From the NCBI GenBank assembly GCA_031288285.1, contig JAITRQ010000005.1, positions 1 to 64,000 of the forward strand: DNA of 64,000 nucleotides, read 5' to 3'. The position numbers and the translations under genes were made by a program. Source of the DNA: Mycoplasmataceae bacterium. GTDB lineage: Bacteria; Bacillota_I; Bacilli_A; Mycoplasmatales; Mycoplasmoidaceae. Below, one piece after another: positions 1 through 13,900 of this stretch. Position 1 is the stretch's first letter. Each line of letters opens with the position of its first letter. The notes under the pieces are model-generated. The model was not told where the DNA came from, did not search any database, and saw only the letters and a program-made list of their open reading frames with translations.

Positions 1-1634
1 AATGCATATGAATCAATATATTCTAATGTTTTATCAACAACATTAATGGTTGAAAGTTTTTGAAAGTATCTAAAACCATTGCCGGCAATACCGTAAGTAT
101 TGTTATCCAACGTTACGGTCCTTAAACTGTCACGATTAGACAAATCAGTAGGACCATCTTGATACAAATAATCTTCACCTAAACATCATTTATGATGACA
201 GGTCTCGTTGGTTGATGTGTAATAAGAATTTGTAAATTTTAAATTTGTATAAAAAAATGCTCCCGATCCAATACTGGTCACATTATCCGGAATGCATAAC
301 TTATTAGTGACTGAAACGCATCCACTAAAAGCGTTATTACCAATCGTAATTAATGAACTTGGCAATACAATACTGCTCAATGATGTGCATTGTGAAAATG
401 CAGATTCACCTATTTCTTTAACACTATTAGGTAATTCAAGAGACCCTCCCAATGTTTTACATTGACTAAAAGCACTTGACGATACTTCTGCCAATCCATT
501 TGGTAAGTTAATATAACTTAATACAGAACATCCTGCAAATTCTGATTCACCTATGTAATAATTTTTACCACTTTGTAAATCCGTATCATTAAATAATATT
601 CCTATCCCCGGAAGAGAAGCACACCCAGCAAAAGTTGATACAGGAGAAGGAACTATTGTTGTCCCATCAGTTTGAATTGGAGCATTCTTGGTGTCATTAT
701 CGCTTCCAACTGCATGATAACTAATAGCCGTAGCAAGATTAGCACATCCCGAAAAGGATCTATCACTAATGTTATGAATTTCGGCTTTTCCACTACCTTC
801 TCCATCAAAAATTATTGCTGAAATATTATCACAATCCATGAATGATGCAGAGCCAATATCAACAGATGCACCAGCCTGAAATTCAATGGTGTCAATTTGC
901 GGCATTGCACCATCTTGTGAGAATAAACCCCTAAAAGCTCCATCAGCTACATTTTTAACCGAAGCAGGAATATATAAAATGTTACTTGCAGCTATCAATG
1001 CTCCATATTCGTTAGCAAAATTTTCTTTTTGGAAACCAAAGCCATTCAATGTTTCACTACCATCAGGATTAGTCGAAAAAACTAACGATTTTTCAGGAAG
1101 TGGTATTTCACGATCACGAAGACTTTCGGTAATGTCAGTTAAAACAAGATCGCCTTTGCGAATGTCACTCACCAATTCAGGATGATATAGCAATTGTAAA
1201 TAATCGTACGTATTAATCTTACGACCAATATCTGGCGAACTACTGGTTGTATTTTTTATGTAATTAAATTGATCAACAGTTTGTTGTTTAATCTCTGCCA
1301 ACAAACTTTGATCTGATTCACTAAGTTCACGTCCATCCTTGATTGCTTGTTTAGTTATTAAGTTGTCGGTGTAATCGTTAATTGTATCACTGTATGTATC
1401 TCAATCCGCTACTCCTGTTGTTCCTTGTACATAGTCATCAGGTGTACCATACGGTGAAGAACCGTCTAATTTAATGCCATTATCTATTTCATCATTATCA
1501 CTCGCTTTTAACTTGCTACTACTTGTCGTAGTATTATGATGCGCAAATAGACACGTACTCACAGTTCCAATACCAATAGCTGCCATCGCTAAAATGGTTC
1601 ATCCTATATTTTTTTTGTTGATTTCTTTTCTCAT
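1..1634 (-). CDS. BspA-like leucine-rich-repeat surface protein (3' end outside window)
   Basis: At least 544 residues are visible, and the frame runs off the left edge without a stop. TGA codons at 1401-1403 and 186-188 are read as Trp. The start ATG at 1632-1634 follows AAAAAGGATTAAAT, a weak ribosome site. The N-terminus (MRKEINKKNIGW, then a hydrophobic stretch ending VSTC) is an export signal. The Cys near residue 25 could be a lipidation site, but the preceding Thr is atypical. From about residue 150 on there are repeated LRR_5 (BspA/TpLRR) units of the form 'IGESAFSQCTSLSSIVLP', 'IGNNAFSGC', 'IGSGAF'. BspA-like repeats are known from surface adhesins of host-associated microbes. Adhesion is inferred here, not shown. 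It is divergent from dnaK and one of three or four LRR proteins in the window. Confidence 0.85.
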
Positions 1635-1719
1635 ATTTAATCCTTTTTCTAATCCATCAACACTTATAAAAGAAAACAATAAAAATGCTGTTTTACTGCT
1701 CAGCAGTTAGTTTATTTTA

Positions 1720-1746
1720 TTAGCACTTGATATGTTGAAGTGCTAA
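1720..1746. promoter_or_regulatory. CIRCE operator (HrcA binding site)
   Basis: The inverted repeat TTAGCACTT-N9-AAGTGCTAA matches the CIRCE consensus TTAGCACTC-N9-GAGTGCTAA with one symmetrical change per arm. It lies about 60 bp upstream of the dnaK start and next to the TATAAT at 1755-1760. This indicates heat-shock control by HrcA, although hrcA itself is not in the window. Confidence 0.93.
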
Positions 1747-1751
1747 TTATG

Positions 1752-3563
<1,812 letters not shown>

Positions 3564-4742
3564 TTATTTAATTTTAGTCTCAATAATTTTTTGATACTCT
3601 TTAATTACTTGATCACACACACTATCTCACGAGCGATACAGCGTTTTATAAGCGTTAATACCACATTCTTCATTTTGTGAAATATTTTTTAAAGCATATA
3701 GTAGTACTTTTGCTAGCGAGACTGAATCATCATTACATAAGTAACCATTTTTTTTATCTTGAATCTCACTTCCAGCATCACTTCCTCTAATACAAACTGT
3801 TGGTGTTTTTTGACTAGCCGCTTCAAGTAGTACAATTGGTGCATTATCAAATACACTAGGAACTACTAGCAGATTAGCGCGCGCATAAAATTTCGCTAGA
3901 ATGTGCGAATCATTAATAGCTCCAGTAAATAAGCAATAAGACTTTAGTCCTAATTTATTAATTTCATTTTCGTATTTTTTCCTATCTGAGCCATCACCAA
4001 TAAATACCATTTGGAATTGTTGATTTTTTTCAACTAATATTTTTAAGCTACGAATAATCAACATAATATTTTTAACTTCTATTATTCGCCCCACAAACAA
4101 TATTACAAAATATGCAGAATTAATTTTATAAGTTTGATTAATGTAAGTAATTGCACCTTGCTTGTTGGGTATTGGTAACATGTCAGTAGCATTGTGTAAC
4201 ACATTGACTGTTGATTTTAAATATCCATATGTAACTAGTGTCTTGCGTACACTAGCATTTGGAACATATACATAATCAACTCGATTAATCACTTTCATAA
4301 TGTAATGAAAAATAAATTTTCTAATTCAACGAAATTTAAGAATGCGATCAAATTCATCTTTATATTTAGTGTGAAATGTTAACACGATAGGGATATGATG
4401 CTTATGACAATATTTACTAAGTCATTTGCCAATTGTAAATGGTGAGTGAATATGCACAATATCGGGCTTAAATTGATTCAAACACCTTTTTAAATGCAAA
4501 CTTAATTGCGGTATAGGTGAACTATACACTCCCCCTCATTTATATATATTGGGTACCCTAATAACGTTGGGCTTAATAGATTTATTCAGTTTATGTTTTG
4601 GAATTATTAATAAACATTTGCAACCTTGCTTGGTTAGCTGATCATAATAATTATCCACAACTTTAATCACCCCATCCACGTACGGATAAAACGCATCACA
4701 AGCAAGCACTATTTTTAGTGGGGTTTTTAATTGAGATTTCAT
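3564..4742 (-). CDS. GT4-family glycosyltransferase (diacylglycerol glucosyltransferase-like)
   Basis: 392 residues with GT-B architecture. The N-terminal part has ACDAFYPYVDGV (acceptor side) and a 'VHIHSPFTIG' segment around residues 100-110. The C-terminal part holds ILFVGRIIEVKN and the EX7E-like donor site 'PSVFDNAPIVLLEAAS'. The HSPFTIG segment recalls the mollicute and Gram-positive enzymes that make mono- or diglucosyl-diacylglycerol. A role in membrane glycolipid synthesis is therefore the best inference, though other sugar acceptors are possible. TGA codons (for example 4536-4538 and 3627-3629) are read as Trp. It is convergent with dnaK, with the two stop codons abutting. Confidence 0.82.
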
Positions 4743-4887
4743 GACTACTAGGTGCTAATTCGATATGATTGTAAACTTATTTTTATCGATAGATATCAAT
4801 ATTATTAATTTTAAGAACCAGTCACAAAGAGTTAGCTAACTCATTATTTGCATTTATAGTTATATTCATATTAAAATTATTTCATCT

Positions 4888-6300
4888 ATGCTGAAGCAAA
4901 ATCGCAAAATTAGATTGGTAAAGTTCGGTCTGCCAATTGCAATTCTTTTAGCCATAGCTGTAGGTATATTTTCTTTTCCTGATGTGGGTGGTGCGTATTC
5001 ACCATATGTTAGTTTAGCAATAATCTATTTTTTCGATGACTGATCATTGGTGAATACTGGTGGATATATAGCTTTATTTGCATTAATTCAATTTTTTATT
5101 ATTGCTTTTGTAATTAGTATTATTGTTCTAAAGTACACATTTCATAAAAATCGTAAATTGTGATGGTCAGGTTTATGTTTAAACGCATCAATGGTTTTGT
5201 TTGTATTGACATTTTTATTTTTCATTTTTTGAATTACTTCGGGTTTATTTGGTCAATATGTAGAAAATGATCCTAGCATCGCATCTGCTGATATGGCTTA
5301 TATTATTAGCTATGGATTACCAGCGCTAATTTTGTTAACGAGTTTAATATCACTAATCATTTGATTAAATTACTATTTACCCAAAATACGTTTACGCCAA
5401 GTTAGACAAAAATTTAATTATCGTATTTTTCAAAATCACAAAATTCCTTGAAGTGGTAAAGATCATGAATTAAAAATAATTTGTATTATCGGTTTATTAG
5501 TGGCATCATTGGAAATTATATTAACAGCCATTTCGATATGACTTAATAATAACGATGTTGAAATTTACACTAATGTTTGGTTAAAAATTTGATTTGGTAC
5601 AATGCACCATTTCACCGAATTATCTAATTTATGAGTGGCAATTTTTTTCGCAATATTTTTACTTAACTATCGATTTAAATTTTTAAAAACTAGTGCATAT
5701 GTAACAATAACAATGGTTTATATTAGCGCCACTTTTTTAATTGCTGATTTTTTACTTGCACCATTTATGATATTAAATCACTCTTCGGGATATATCAATA
5801 TGGGTTTTGGTGGATTGATGGAATGGTGGGATTGGATCAAAACCACTTTGTTCCATGTCGTACAGCCAATAATAATGTTGATATTTTTTATTTTCTTTTG
5901 TAAATCACAACGCCATTATTACCCCTGAAAATTTCATAAAATTCTGATTGTGACAATGATTTTCCCAGTACTTTATTTAATTTATGCTGTCATCATCAAT
6001 TTTATGCCCATCCCCCACTTACAAAAAGTTTCTACAGATGCTAGTCCCACTTTAATTTATGGCGGTATTTCAATTTACGGATATTTTACTTGCATTAATC
6101 CTTCAATTCATGCAAACGTATTCAACTTGAATAATAATCCAGTATGAAGTGGTAAATTAATTAATATCTCTTGATACGTGGTGGCATTAGTCCTATTTTT
6201 AGGCTTGGGATCTTATTACAATTGAATTGAACGTCATACGATGATTGTTAAACATTTGATTTCAACAAAACAATACACCCCACGTTTGAATTGAAAATAA
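4888..6300 (+). CDS. multi-pass integral membrane protein (Pr6Pr/TP0381-like)
   Basis: 470 residues with about 9-11 hydrophobic spans separated by short basic loops. The first span starts near residue 13. The central segment 'HHFTELSNLW', followed by 'FHVVQPIIML', resembles the Pr6Pr / intg_mem_TP0381 group of membrane proteins, whose function is not established. The assignment rests on a remembered pattern only. There are many TGA (Trp) codons. No clear ribosome-binding site precedes the ATG at 4888. It is divergent from the glycosyltransferase and convergent with the suf operon. Comparable membrane proteins occur at 20463, 44635 and possibly 56087. Confidence 0.7.
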
Positions 6301-6316
6301 ACAATAGCTATATTAT

Positions 6317-7678
6317 TTAACTATTTAAATCAGCTTTTAATAATCGGTTCAGCTCGACCGCATATTCCATAGGTAATTCATCAACGAATGGACCAATAAA
6401 CCCTAACACTAATAAGTGCTTTGCTTGTGCTAAATTAATACCTTTCGTATTTAAATAAAATAATTTTTCTTTATCAATATCAGTAATTTTGGCTTCATGT
6501 TTGAGATAAGAAGAACTATCTCTAATAATTTCTGTCGGGATAGTATCACTTTTTGAAGTTTTGTCCAAAATTAACGAATCACACGTTACTTCACTATAAC
6601 TGTTATGTGCTCCTCGCTTAATTTCAATTAAGCCACGGTACGTAGCATTACCACCAGAATGGGCAATTGATTTAGAAATAATTTGTGAACGGGTGTTTTT
6701 ACCGATATGAATCATTTTAGCACCAGTATCTTGAATCACATTTTGGTGTGCCACAGCAATAGAGATGCAACGCGCTTTGGCATTATTGCCTGCCAAAATA
6801 GTAGCTGGATATTTCATATTTAGTTTACTACCCAAATTACCATCAATTCATTCCATTGTGGCATTAGCATCACACCGGCATCGTTTAGTTACTAAATTTA
6901 AAACATTATCTGACCAATTCTGAATTGTTGAATAACGTACTAAAGCATTTTTATGTACAAACACTTCCACAACTGCTGCATGTAAATTATTAGCAGCATA
7001 TATTGGTGCGGTACATCCTTCAACATAATGCACTTGTGCTTTTTCATCAGCAATAATTAGCGTTCTTTCAAATTGACCGACAGATTTGGTATTAATACGA
7101 AAATAAGCTTGTAAAGGACGTTTTAACTTCACGTTTTTAGGAACATATATAAATGATCCACCAGACCATACCGCAGTATTAAGTGCCGCATATTTATTAT
7201 CCAGACACGATACTAATGTGCCAAAATATGTTCGTACCAATTTGGGGTATTTAACCATTGCTTCTTCAATCGTAGTAAATATGACCTTTTTTTCTTGTAA
7301 TTCTTTAATCAGATCATGATACACTACCTCAGAATCATATTGCGCATTGCTACCAGACAGAATCGTACCATCCCCTTTAACGACATTAAGTTTTTTAAAT
7401 TCTTTATTAGTGGCTGAAACATCTTGGGTAACTGAATAATAGATATATTCATTAAAATTAATTTGTTCTAAATTTGGTCCCCAAGTAGGATTTTTTAATT
7501 TCTTAAATGCTCGATAAGCTTTTAGACGAATATTTAACATTCATTCAGGTTCATGTTTAATTTGCGAAATTTGTCGAACAATCGTCTCACTTAAACCGCG
7601 TTTAAATATTGTTGTAGGGTGAACATTACTATGAAACCCAAATTGGTAATTTTTATTGGTAATAATTTTAGACTTCAT
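6317..7678 (-). CDS. sufB: Fe-S cluster scaffold subunit SufB
   Basis: 453 residues, near the family norm of about 465. SufB is the main scaffold of the SufBCD complex, on which Fe-S clusters are built in the cytosol. Diagnostic stretches include VHYVEGCTAPIY (Cys near residue 222), YSTIQNWSDNV, and SYSEVTCDSLI with a Cys near residue 366, equivalent to the essential cluster-site Cys of E. coli SufB. There are also AHSGG and the C-terminal MEYAVELNRL. TGA is read as Trp. It is the last gene of sufCDSUB, and its ATG lies 11 bp inside the end of sufU, indicating translational coupling. Confidence 0.96.
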
Positions 7679-8114
7679 GATTTTTGTTCAATGCCTGCTT
7701 AATTGCTAAGATACCCACTTTAGCACAATTAATACGGTTTAATTGCCGATTCACATTTTCAAAAGCAATTAATTCACCTAAAATTTTTTTATTGGTTTTA
7801 CGATTATCAATCATTGATAAATAATTATCAATGAATTTGTTCGCATCTTTTACATTTTGGTTTTTTAACATGTTAGCCATGATGTCGGTAGAGGCAGTAG
7901 CAATAGCACAAGCTACACCTGCAAATTTTACGTCTATGATTTTATCATTTTTTACTTGTGTAAAAGCGGTGATGTTATCAATACAAGAAGGTGAATTATT
8001 ATTAGCGGCAGTATAGCCTTTCATCTTATCTACATCACCTTCTAATTTGTTGTGGGGATTTTCGTAATGAGTTAAGATGATTTCGCGCCGTATATCAAGG
8101 CCGTTATAAGACAT
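7668..8114 (-). CDS. sufU: SufU-type sulfur acceptor / scaffold protein
   Basis: 148 residues. SufU takes persulfide sulfur from SufS through a zinc-site thiol and passes it to the SufBCD scaffold. The three conserved cysteines are visible: C44 with D46 (SPSCID), C69 (GVACAIATAS) and C130 (RINCAK), matching the Cys-x-Asp/Cys/Cys zinc pattern of Firmicute SufU. The gene starts within the last bases of sufS (overlap 8104-8114) and overlaps sufB downstream, as expected in a sufCDSUB operon. IscU is less likely, given the neighbours. Confidence 0.93.
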   Translation of the reverse strand: MSYNGLDIRREIILTHYENPHNKLEGDVDKMKGYTAANNNSPSCIDNITAFTQVKNDKIIDVKFAGVACAIATASTDIMANMLKNQNVKDANKFIDNYLSMIDNRKTNKKILGELIAFENVNRQLNRINCAKVGILAIKQALNKNHEV

Positions 8115-9330
8115 GTTTTAGTTCGTCTCCTGGTTTAAAATTTTTGAGCGCTTTTACCAGTCGGTCCACATCTTTAGTGTCATTATATATGTAGAATGAA
8201 GCACGCACTGCCGCATCCACATCGGTAATATAGTGAGATAATTTGGCACACGCTAATCCGGCGCGTACAATAATTTTCTTATGTCCTAAATAACCAGCTA
8301 AATCTTGGGCTGAAACACCCTTGATGTTAAACAAGACAATAGGATAAATAGCGTCAGGATTAATATATTCTAAATTTTTGATTTTGGCGAATTCTTGATT
8401 GATGTATTGCTTAAGAGCTAATTCATGCTTGTGCATGCGCTCTCAACCATACGCATTAAGGTAGTCAATTGATGGAATTCAACTCAAGATACCCGCAGTG
8501 TGTGGCGTCCCGCCCTCAAATTTTCAAGGTAAAGCCGCATAAGTAAAATTGGTGGGATGAATCTGGTTATTCATACTACCACCAAAACGAATGGGTTTTA
8601 TTTGATTTAACCATTTGCTTTTGATATAAGCTAATCCTGTACCCGTTGCTGCACCCATCTTATAGCCACTACAAACAAAAAAATCAATGTTGATGTTTTT
8701 AACGTCCAATCGAGCATGTGGAACAGATTGAGTCGCGTCCACAATTACAATAACATTTTTATTTTTCTTCTTGACACCACGACATACTTCCTTGATATCA
8801 ATTTCATATCCCAACAAATTAGAGATATTCACAAACGAAACTATCTTAGTTTTACTAGTAACTGCATTAATAATCGCTGTCGCAGTGGGAAGAGTGTGTT
8901 TTGCACCAGCATAAATAATTTTGGCTTTGGTATTGTCACAAAGATTAAATCACGGTAAAAGATTACTACCATGTTCACCATAAGTTAGAACAATTTCATC
9001 ACCAGCCTTAATAAATGGTTGCAACCCGTGAGCAATTAAGTTAAGACTTTCTGTGGCTCCTGATGTAAACACAAATTCTTTGGGATCACCATTAAATAGC
9101 TTAGCCACCTTTTCTCTCGCCTGCGTGATGCGAGCAAAAATCCGGTAAGTAAAAACCGAATCTGTATTATGCGGGTTAGTAGATCATTTAGCATAGTAAT
9201 CATTGATTTCATCAATGACACATTGTGGTTTTAATGCTGATGCGGAACTATCCAAATAAGTTCAACCCGGATTGTGCTTAAATCAGGGAAAATCATGTTT
9301 TACGTTTTGGTGGAGTGGTCTTATTTTCAT
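8104..9330 (-). CDS. sufS: cysteine desulfurase SufS (PLP enzyme)
   Basis: 408 residues. It removes sulfur from cysteine, leaving a persulfide for SufU. Visible features are FTSGATESLNL (cofactor phosphate), VDATQSVPH, the PLP-lysine segment SGYKMGAATG (Lys about 224) and the persulfide cysteine in RAGLACA (Cys about 361), at the positions expected for SufS. Unusually, the residue before the PLP lysine is Tyr, whereas the family normally has His (SGHKM). Several TGA codons encode Trp. The start ATG at 9328-9330 lies 12 bp after the sufD stop. Confidence 0.95.
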
Positions 9331-9342
9331 ATATTGCCATTT

Positions 9343-9960
9343 TTAAGGCATCGCCTTATGAATAGCATCTTGGATATCATTATATAATTTCGTACTGTTT
9401 TTGCTTTGTGCTTGTGCTAATTTATTAAATAGTCCTTTTAAGATTAAATTCATTGCCAAATTGCGTTGTACACCTTTAGTCATTAAATAAAATAAATGAT
9501 CCGGATTTACATGGCCAATATTTACCGTATGTGTGGCTTGCACACGATTGGTATCAATAATCATTGAAGGGACTACATGAATTGTGGCATCATTACCAAC
9601 AATAATCCCTTCAATGTTTTGGTTTGTATTTACTTTAACGGTATTTTTATCAACCACACTTTGCATATTCACAACGGTATTGGCTTTTTGTGCTACTACC
9701 GCTCGAAAACCAATATTGCTATTGGTGTAAGAACCGTGCTTCAATGTTACATTAAAATGTTTTTGAAAATTATTATTTATAGCATATATGTAAATACTAA
9801 TATTCTTATTTGCGGGTACTGAAAACGATAAGTCCGATACGGTACTACGGTTAGCAGTGTCTACACAATAGTACATCGCATGTGTTACATTTGCGGGTAT
9901 ATTAAAATGTTTGTGAACGGATTTAGCAATATTGATATAAAAGTTCTTTACTTTCGACAT
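9343..9960 (-). CDS. sufD: short SufD-like Fe-S assembly subunit
   Basis: 205 residues, about half of a normal SufD (roughly 400-440). SufD pairs with SufB in the SufBC2D scaffold. What remains corresponds to the beta-helix core plus C-terminal helices: IEGIIVGNDATIHVVPSM, THTVNIGHVNPDHLFYLMTKG and a helical tail. The family's helical N-terminal domain is essentially missing. The start (ATG, 9958-9960) overlaps sufC by 13 bp, and no upstream in-frame extension is possible because sufC occupies the space. Position between sufC and sufS supports the name. It could be a working minimal SufD or a degraded one, but the intact frame argues for function. Confidence 0.85.
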   Translation of the reverse strand: MSKVKNFYINIAKSVHKHFNIPANVTHAMYYCVDTANRSTVSDLSFSVPANKNISIYIYAINNNFQKHFNVTLKHGSYTNSNIGFRAVVAQKANTVVNMQSVVDKNTVKVNTNQNIEGIIVGNDATIHVVPSMIIDTNRVQATHTVNIGHVNPDHLFYLMTKGVQRNLAMNLILKGLFNKLAQAQSKNSTKLYNDIQDAIHKAMP

Positions 9961-10736
9961 ACGCGGTAAGGATCTTCTTTAACAAAATCATCACTTTTTT
10001 CTAATTTCATGAATGGTTTAAATCCCTTGGTATTAATTTCGCATATCAAACTAGCTCCGCCCGTTTTAACAATACGACCCTTCACCAAAACCAATACCTT
10101 ATTAGGTTTAAGCATTTGCAAAAAATCAGTTTGATGTGAAATGACTATCGTAATGTATTTTTTACGGTCACGTAAAATTTGTTCTACTAGCTTCTTCGTG
10201 GTATCAACATCTAATCCTGAATCAATTTCATCCAATAATAAAACTTTGGGATTAAAAAAAGACATTTGCACAATTTCGCTTTTTTTCTTTTGCCCACCAG
10301 AAAAGCCCACATTAATGTCATGGGTTAGTAATTCTTCTGGTAAGTTCCATTGTTTCATGTGCTCATTAGTTTTAAAATACATGTCACTAAATGAATATTG
10401 ATTATGTTGCTTGGTATAAATTAATTTCAAAAAATCAATCATCCCTACACCATCTAATTCGATTGGATTTTGACTAACATAAAAAAAACCCAAGTCGGCA
10501 ATTTGGTTAGTAAATAATTTATTTAAAGATTTTTGATTAAAGCAAATACGACCGCTTTTTATGTCAACCGTATAGTGATGCATAATGGTTTTTAGTAAAG
10601 TTGATTTGCCTGCACCATTAGGTCCAACAATCCCAAAAATATCGCCAGTCTCAGCATAAATGTTCACATTCTTTAATATTTGGTTATTGGCCACTGAAAC
10701 TGTCAAATTTTTAATTTGTAAATGATTAACAACCAT
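9948..10736 (-). CDS. sufC: SufC ATPase of the Fe-S assembly complex
   Basis: 262 residues. It is an ABC-type soluble ATPase that drives conformational change in SufBCD. Walker A GPNGAGKST (residues 38-46), signature FSGGQKKKSE (about 145-154), Walker B VLLLDEIDSGLD (165-176) and the H-loop VISHQ are all present. The KKKSE after SGGQ and the DEIDSGLD wording are typical of SufC rather than transporter ATPases. It is the first gene of the operon. A minus-strand TATAAT (10768-10773) lies about 32 bp upstream as a candidate promoter, without a convincing -35. Confidence 0.95.
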   Translation of the reverse strand: MVVNHLQIKNLTVSVANNQILKNVNIYAETGDIFGIVGPNGAGKSTLLKTIMHHYTVDIKSGRICFNQKSLNKLFTNQIADLGFFYVSQNPIELDGVGMIDFLKLIYTKQHNQYSFSDMYFKTNEHMKQWNLPEELLTHDINVGFSGGQKKKSEIVQMSFFNPKVLLLDEIDSGLDVDTTKKLVEQILRDRKKYITIVISHQTDFLQMLKPNKVLVLVKGRIVKTGGASLICEINTKGFKPFMKLEKSDDFVKEDPYRVCRK

Positions 10737-10901
10737 CTAAGTAGTACTTCCTAATTGGAGATAGTTTATTATATATGTAATTTTGCTATAAAGATAACGA
10801 GGAGTAATACATACCGCTTATAAATATGGTTTTCAAACATAAAAATCCGTCTCAATTACCCTAAGTAATAATTAATATTATGCTAAAATAAGTCTCCATA
10901 T

Positions 10902-13900
10902 ATGAAAATACGTAATAAATTTTTACTTTCTATTGCTACTGTAGCTGTGATTTGTGCTACAACTTTATCTTTAACTTCGTGTTCTGGCATTAGTAAAGAT
11001 ATTTTAAATAACCTCGTGAGTCGTGGTGACGGTACAAAATTTGGTAGTGCTAGTTGGTTAGACGCAGATCAAGCTAGTGTACAAAATGTTATCCAACGCG
11101 CTTTAACTGATCCGACCGCTTCGAAAGCATTCAAGAAAAATGCTGTAAACCAAATTTTATACAATTGGTATAAAAATTACGCTACGGGTTCGAACACTAT
11201 TAGTGAATTTAAAAAAAACTGAACCAATTGAACTAATTCTGTGAATGATGACTACAAAAGTAAAGTGCAATCATATAAAGATAGTCATAAATCTAACTGA
11301 TCGTATTATTTTCAAAACGAAGTTTTAGATCCGGTTGGTGGTACTGAAGCTGCTTGAAAATTAGATCAAATGTATGCAAAAATTCGTAACGAATTTTTAA
11401 ACATCGCTTTTAAAGATAGTCATTTTGCGTGTGTTGACCCTAGTACTATTCAGGGATATTACAACATTGATAATACCAACATCGCTAAACCTTCGTTATC
11501 TTCACAAACTGCTGATATATTGTCATACAGTGATAGCAACCCTTTAGCACCCCAATTCTGAGATAGCATCAACTTTTATACTCACGCAACTGACACATCA
11601 CAATATCCGTTTGATGATGTTTACCGTACGTTTACCGAAATGCAATGGGCTATGTTTGATACGTATTTACAGACTAACCAACCAATTTCTACTGCAATGT
11701 GTTTGTGAAAATATAGTGCGCCTTCTACCGAAAACGGATTAAAAGATATTTACAATGCAGATATAGTTGATGGTTCTACTTTGTCTGCACCCAACTTACA
11801 ATTTCCGTATTTTGATCATGCTAATACGCCATCTAAAACTGATTCTAATATTAAATTTGCACAATTTGGTAATGATCTTTTAAACAATCAATATTATTGA
11901 AATGAATCTTATAGTGGTACCTCTATCCCTTTAAAATTGATCAACATTAAATACAGCGATGTTTCTGAAGATTCGTCTTGTATGTTTTTGTTAGATTCTT
12001 CTTCAAGTATCTCTGATTCTTTTGAAACATATGGTGCAGTCTTGTTTAACGATTGACTATACCGTAGTAGTGATAAAGCTACTCAAGATTTACTAATGCC
12101 TGCTTACAATTTTCGTCTAGATACTTCTAACCAAGTAGTCGCTGATATTATGAAAAACTTTTTGTTCACTGATAGCACCTCTACTAATCCCGCACCAACT
12201 AATGCTGCGCTAATTGATTTAACTAAATTATATAAAGCGGATACATCAACACCACATTCTATAGATTTGTTCAACCCTAAATCTACTTGATATACTGACG
12301 GGTATTACCAATTAACTAATTCGTTTAAATTAACTACTGCAACTGATTCAGTTAATACTCCTTTTATTTTAATTCGTAATGACACTGGTGTTCACGCCGA
12401 AGCTATTGATGGTGTGGATTATTTAGCTAATAACACTAGCAATTTTACTGGTACCCCTTGAAGCCGTGAACGTGAAAATGCTCTATTAAAATTTCGTACA
12501 TATTATGAAGAAAATGTAACTAATCCAATAATGGGTAAGGGTATAGACATTATTACCAAAATAAATAGTGGTTCATTTAAAACCGATAACTTAGATGACG
12601 CGGTGCTTTGGGCAGTACAAAATGACGAAGATTTCACTAATCCAGATCATAACAATTTTGGTTTAACAAGTTCAATATGAAAGTCTTTTACTGATCCACT
12701 AGATACTCAACAAGCGGCATTTACCAAAATGTGCGACTTAATTCGCATGATGAATGAAGTTATGTGATACCAAACGTTAATCACTAATTATGAAGCTGCT
12801 AATAAAAAACTCATTGCTTATAGTGAAAAGTTTGTTACTAATGCTATTTATTGGGGTGGTATGAAACCAAGTTCTGGTACACAAACACCTTCACAATGAA
12901 AAGATTTGTATGCTAATGGTCTATCTTCTAGTTTACCTTTGCAACTTAACAGTGGTAAATATAATGCCGATATAAATTATGATGTAACTTCTACAACTTT
13001 TGATCCAGAATATTTAAGTTTTTATGATGCCTCAACCATTATGATTTATGTACCTAAAATGTATCAGCAAAATACTAATAACTATAATCCCCAAACATAT
13101 ATTAATGCTGTTAATTCATGTTATCAAGATTGATATGCTTCACTAAATACAGATCAACTACCAATATGAGATAACAACCAGTCGGGTTCTGCTAAATATA
13201 GTGAACATATCATAACGCGAAACGCTCCCATCAACAGTGCATTAAACGCCATTGGTACTAGCAATACTTTTGTAAATATCATTAAATCTACGGCCTTAGC
13301 TAATTATCTTGGTAGTGATATCAACAATTACAACATTGCAAATAATTCAACAATGACTGGCGAATTACGTAATGCCATTGTTTCGCAATATTTGTCTAAA
13401 AACATGATCAACGATAGTGATAAACCATTAACTAATTATTTCAATGCCGAATCTAACGGGAGTAACATTAGTTTTGCCGACTATAAGCAAGGCATGGTTA
13501 ACCAATTCCTATCATCTAAATTAACTGATATTGGATACGTTAATAAAACATCTGATGGATATGTGTCATATTTCACATTTTTAGCCACACTTAAATACTT
13601 ATCCGATAACAATAATAGTGTGTTTATTAACTACCTACGTAGCTTGGTTGGTGGTAATGCTTCTAGTGATTTAAGTCAAAACATTCCTAGCTATATTGCT
13701 TGAACCGTTAAAGATAACTATGTGGCTAAACCATCATTTCAAACTAGTAATGACGTTACTACTGACTATGACTGAAAAACTAACTATAACGGTATGAATG
13801 AGACATTCTATCGTAATAATGATTTGACTAGTGACTCTACTGACCGTACTTATACTACTAGTACAAACTATTGAAATTTTGCAGCTATTCCTAATGCGGG

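Noticed and set aside
186-188. TGA stop in the LRR protein, and many similar in-gene TGA codons
   Set aside because: Conserved proteins throughout (UvrA, DnaK, GltX, DnaA) require TGA as Trp, so these are not stops or pseudogenes.
886-1185. Plus-strand open frame inside the LRR gene
   Set aside because: It lies opposite a clear LRR coding region and has no family features.
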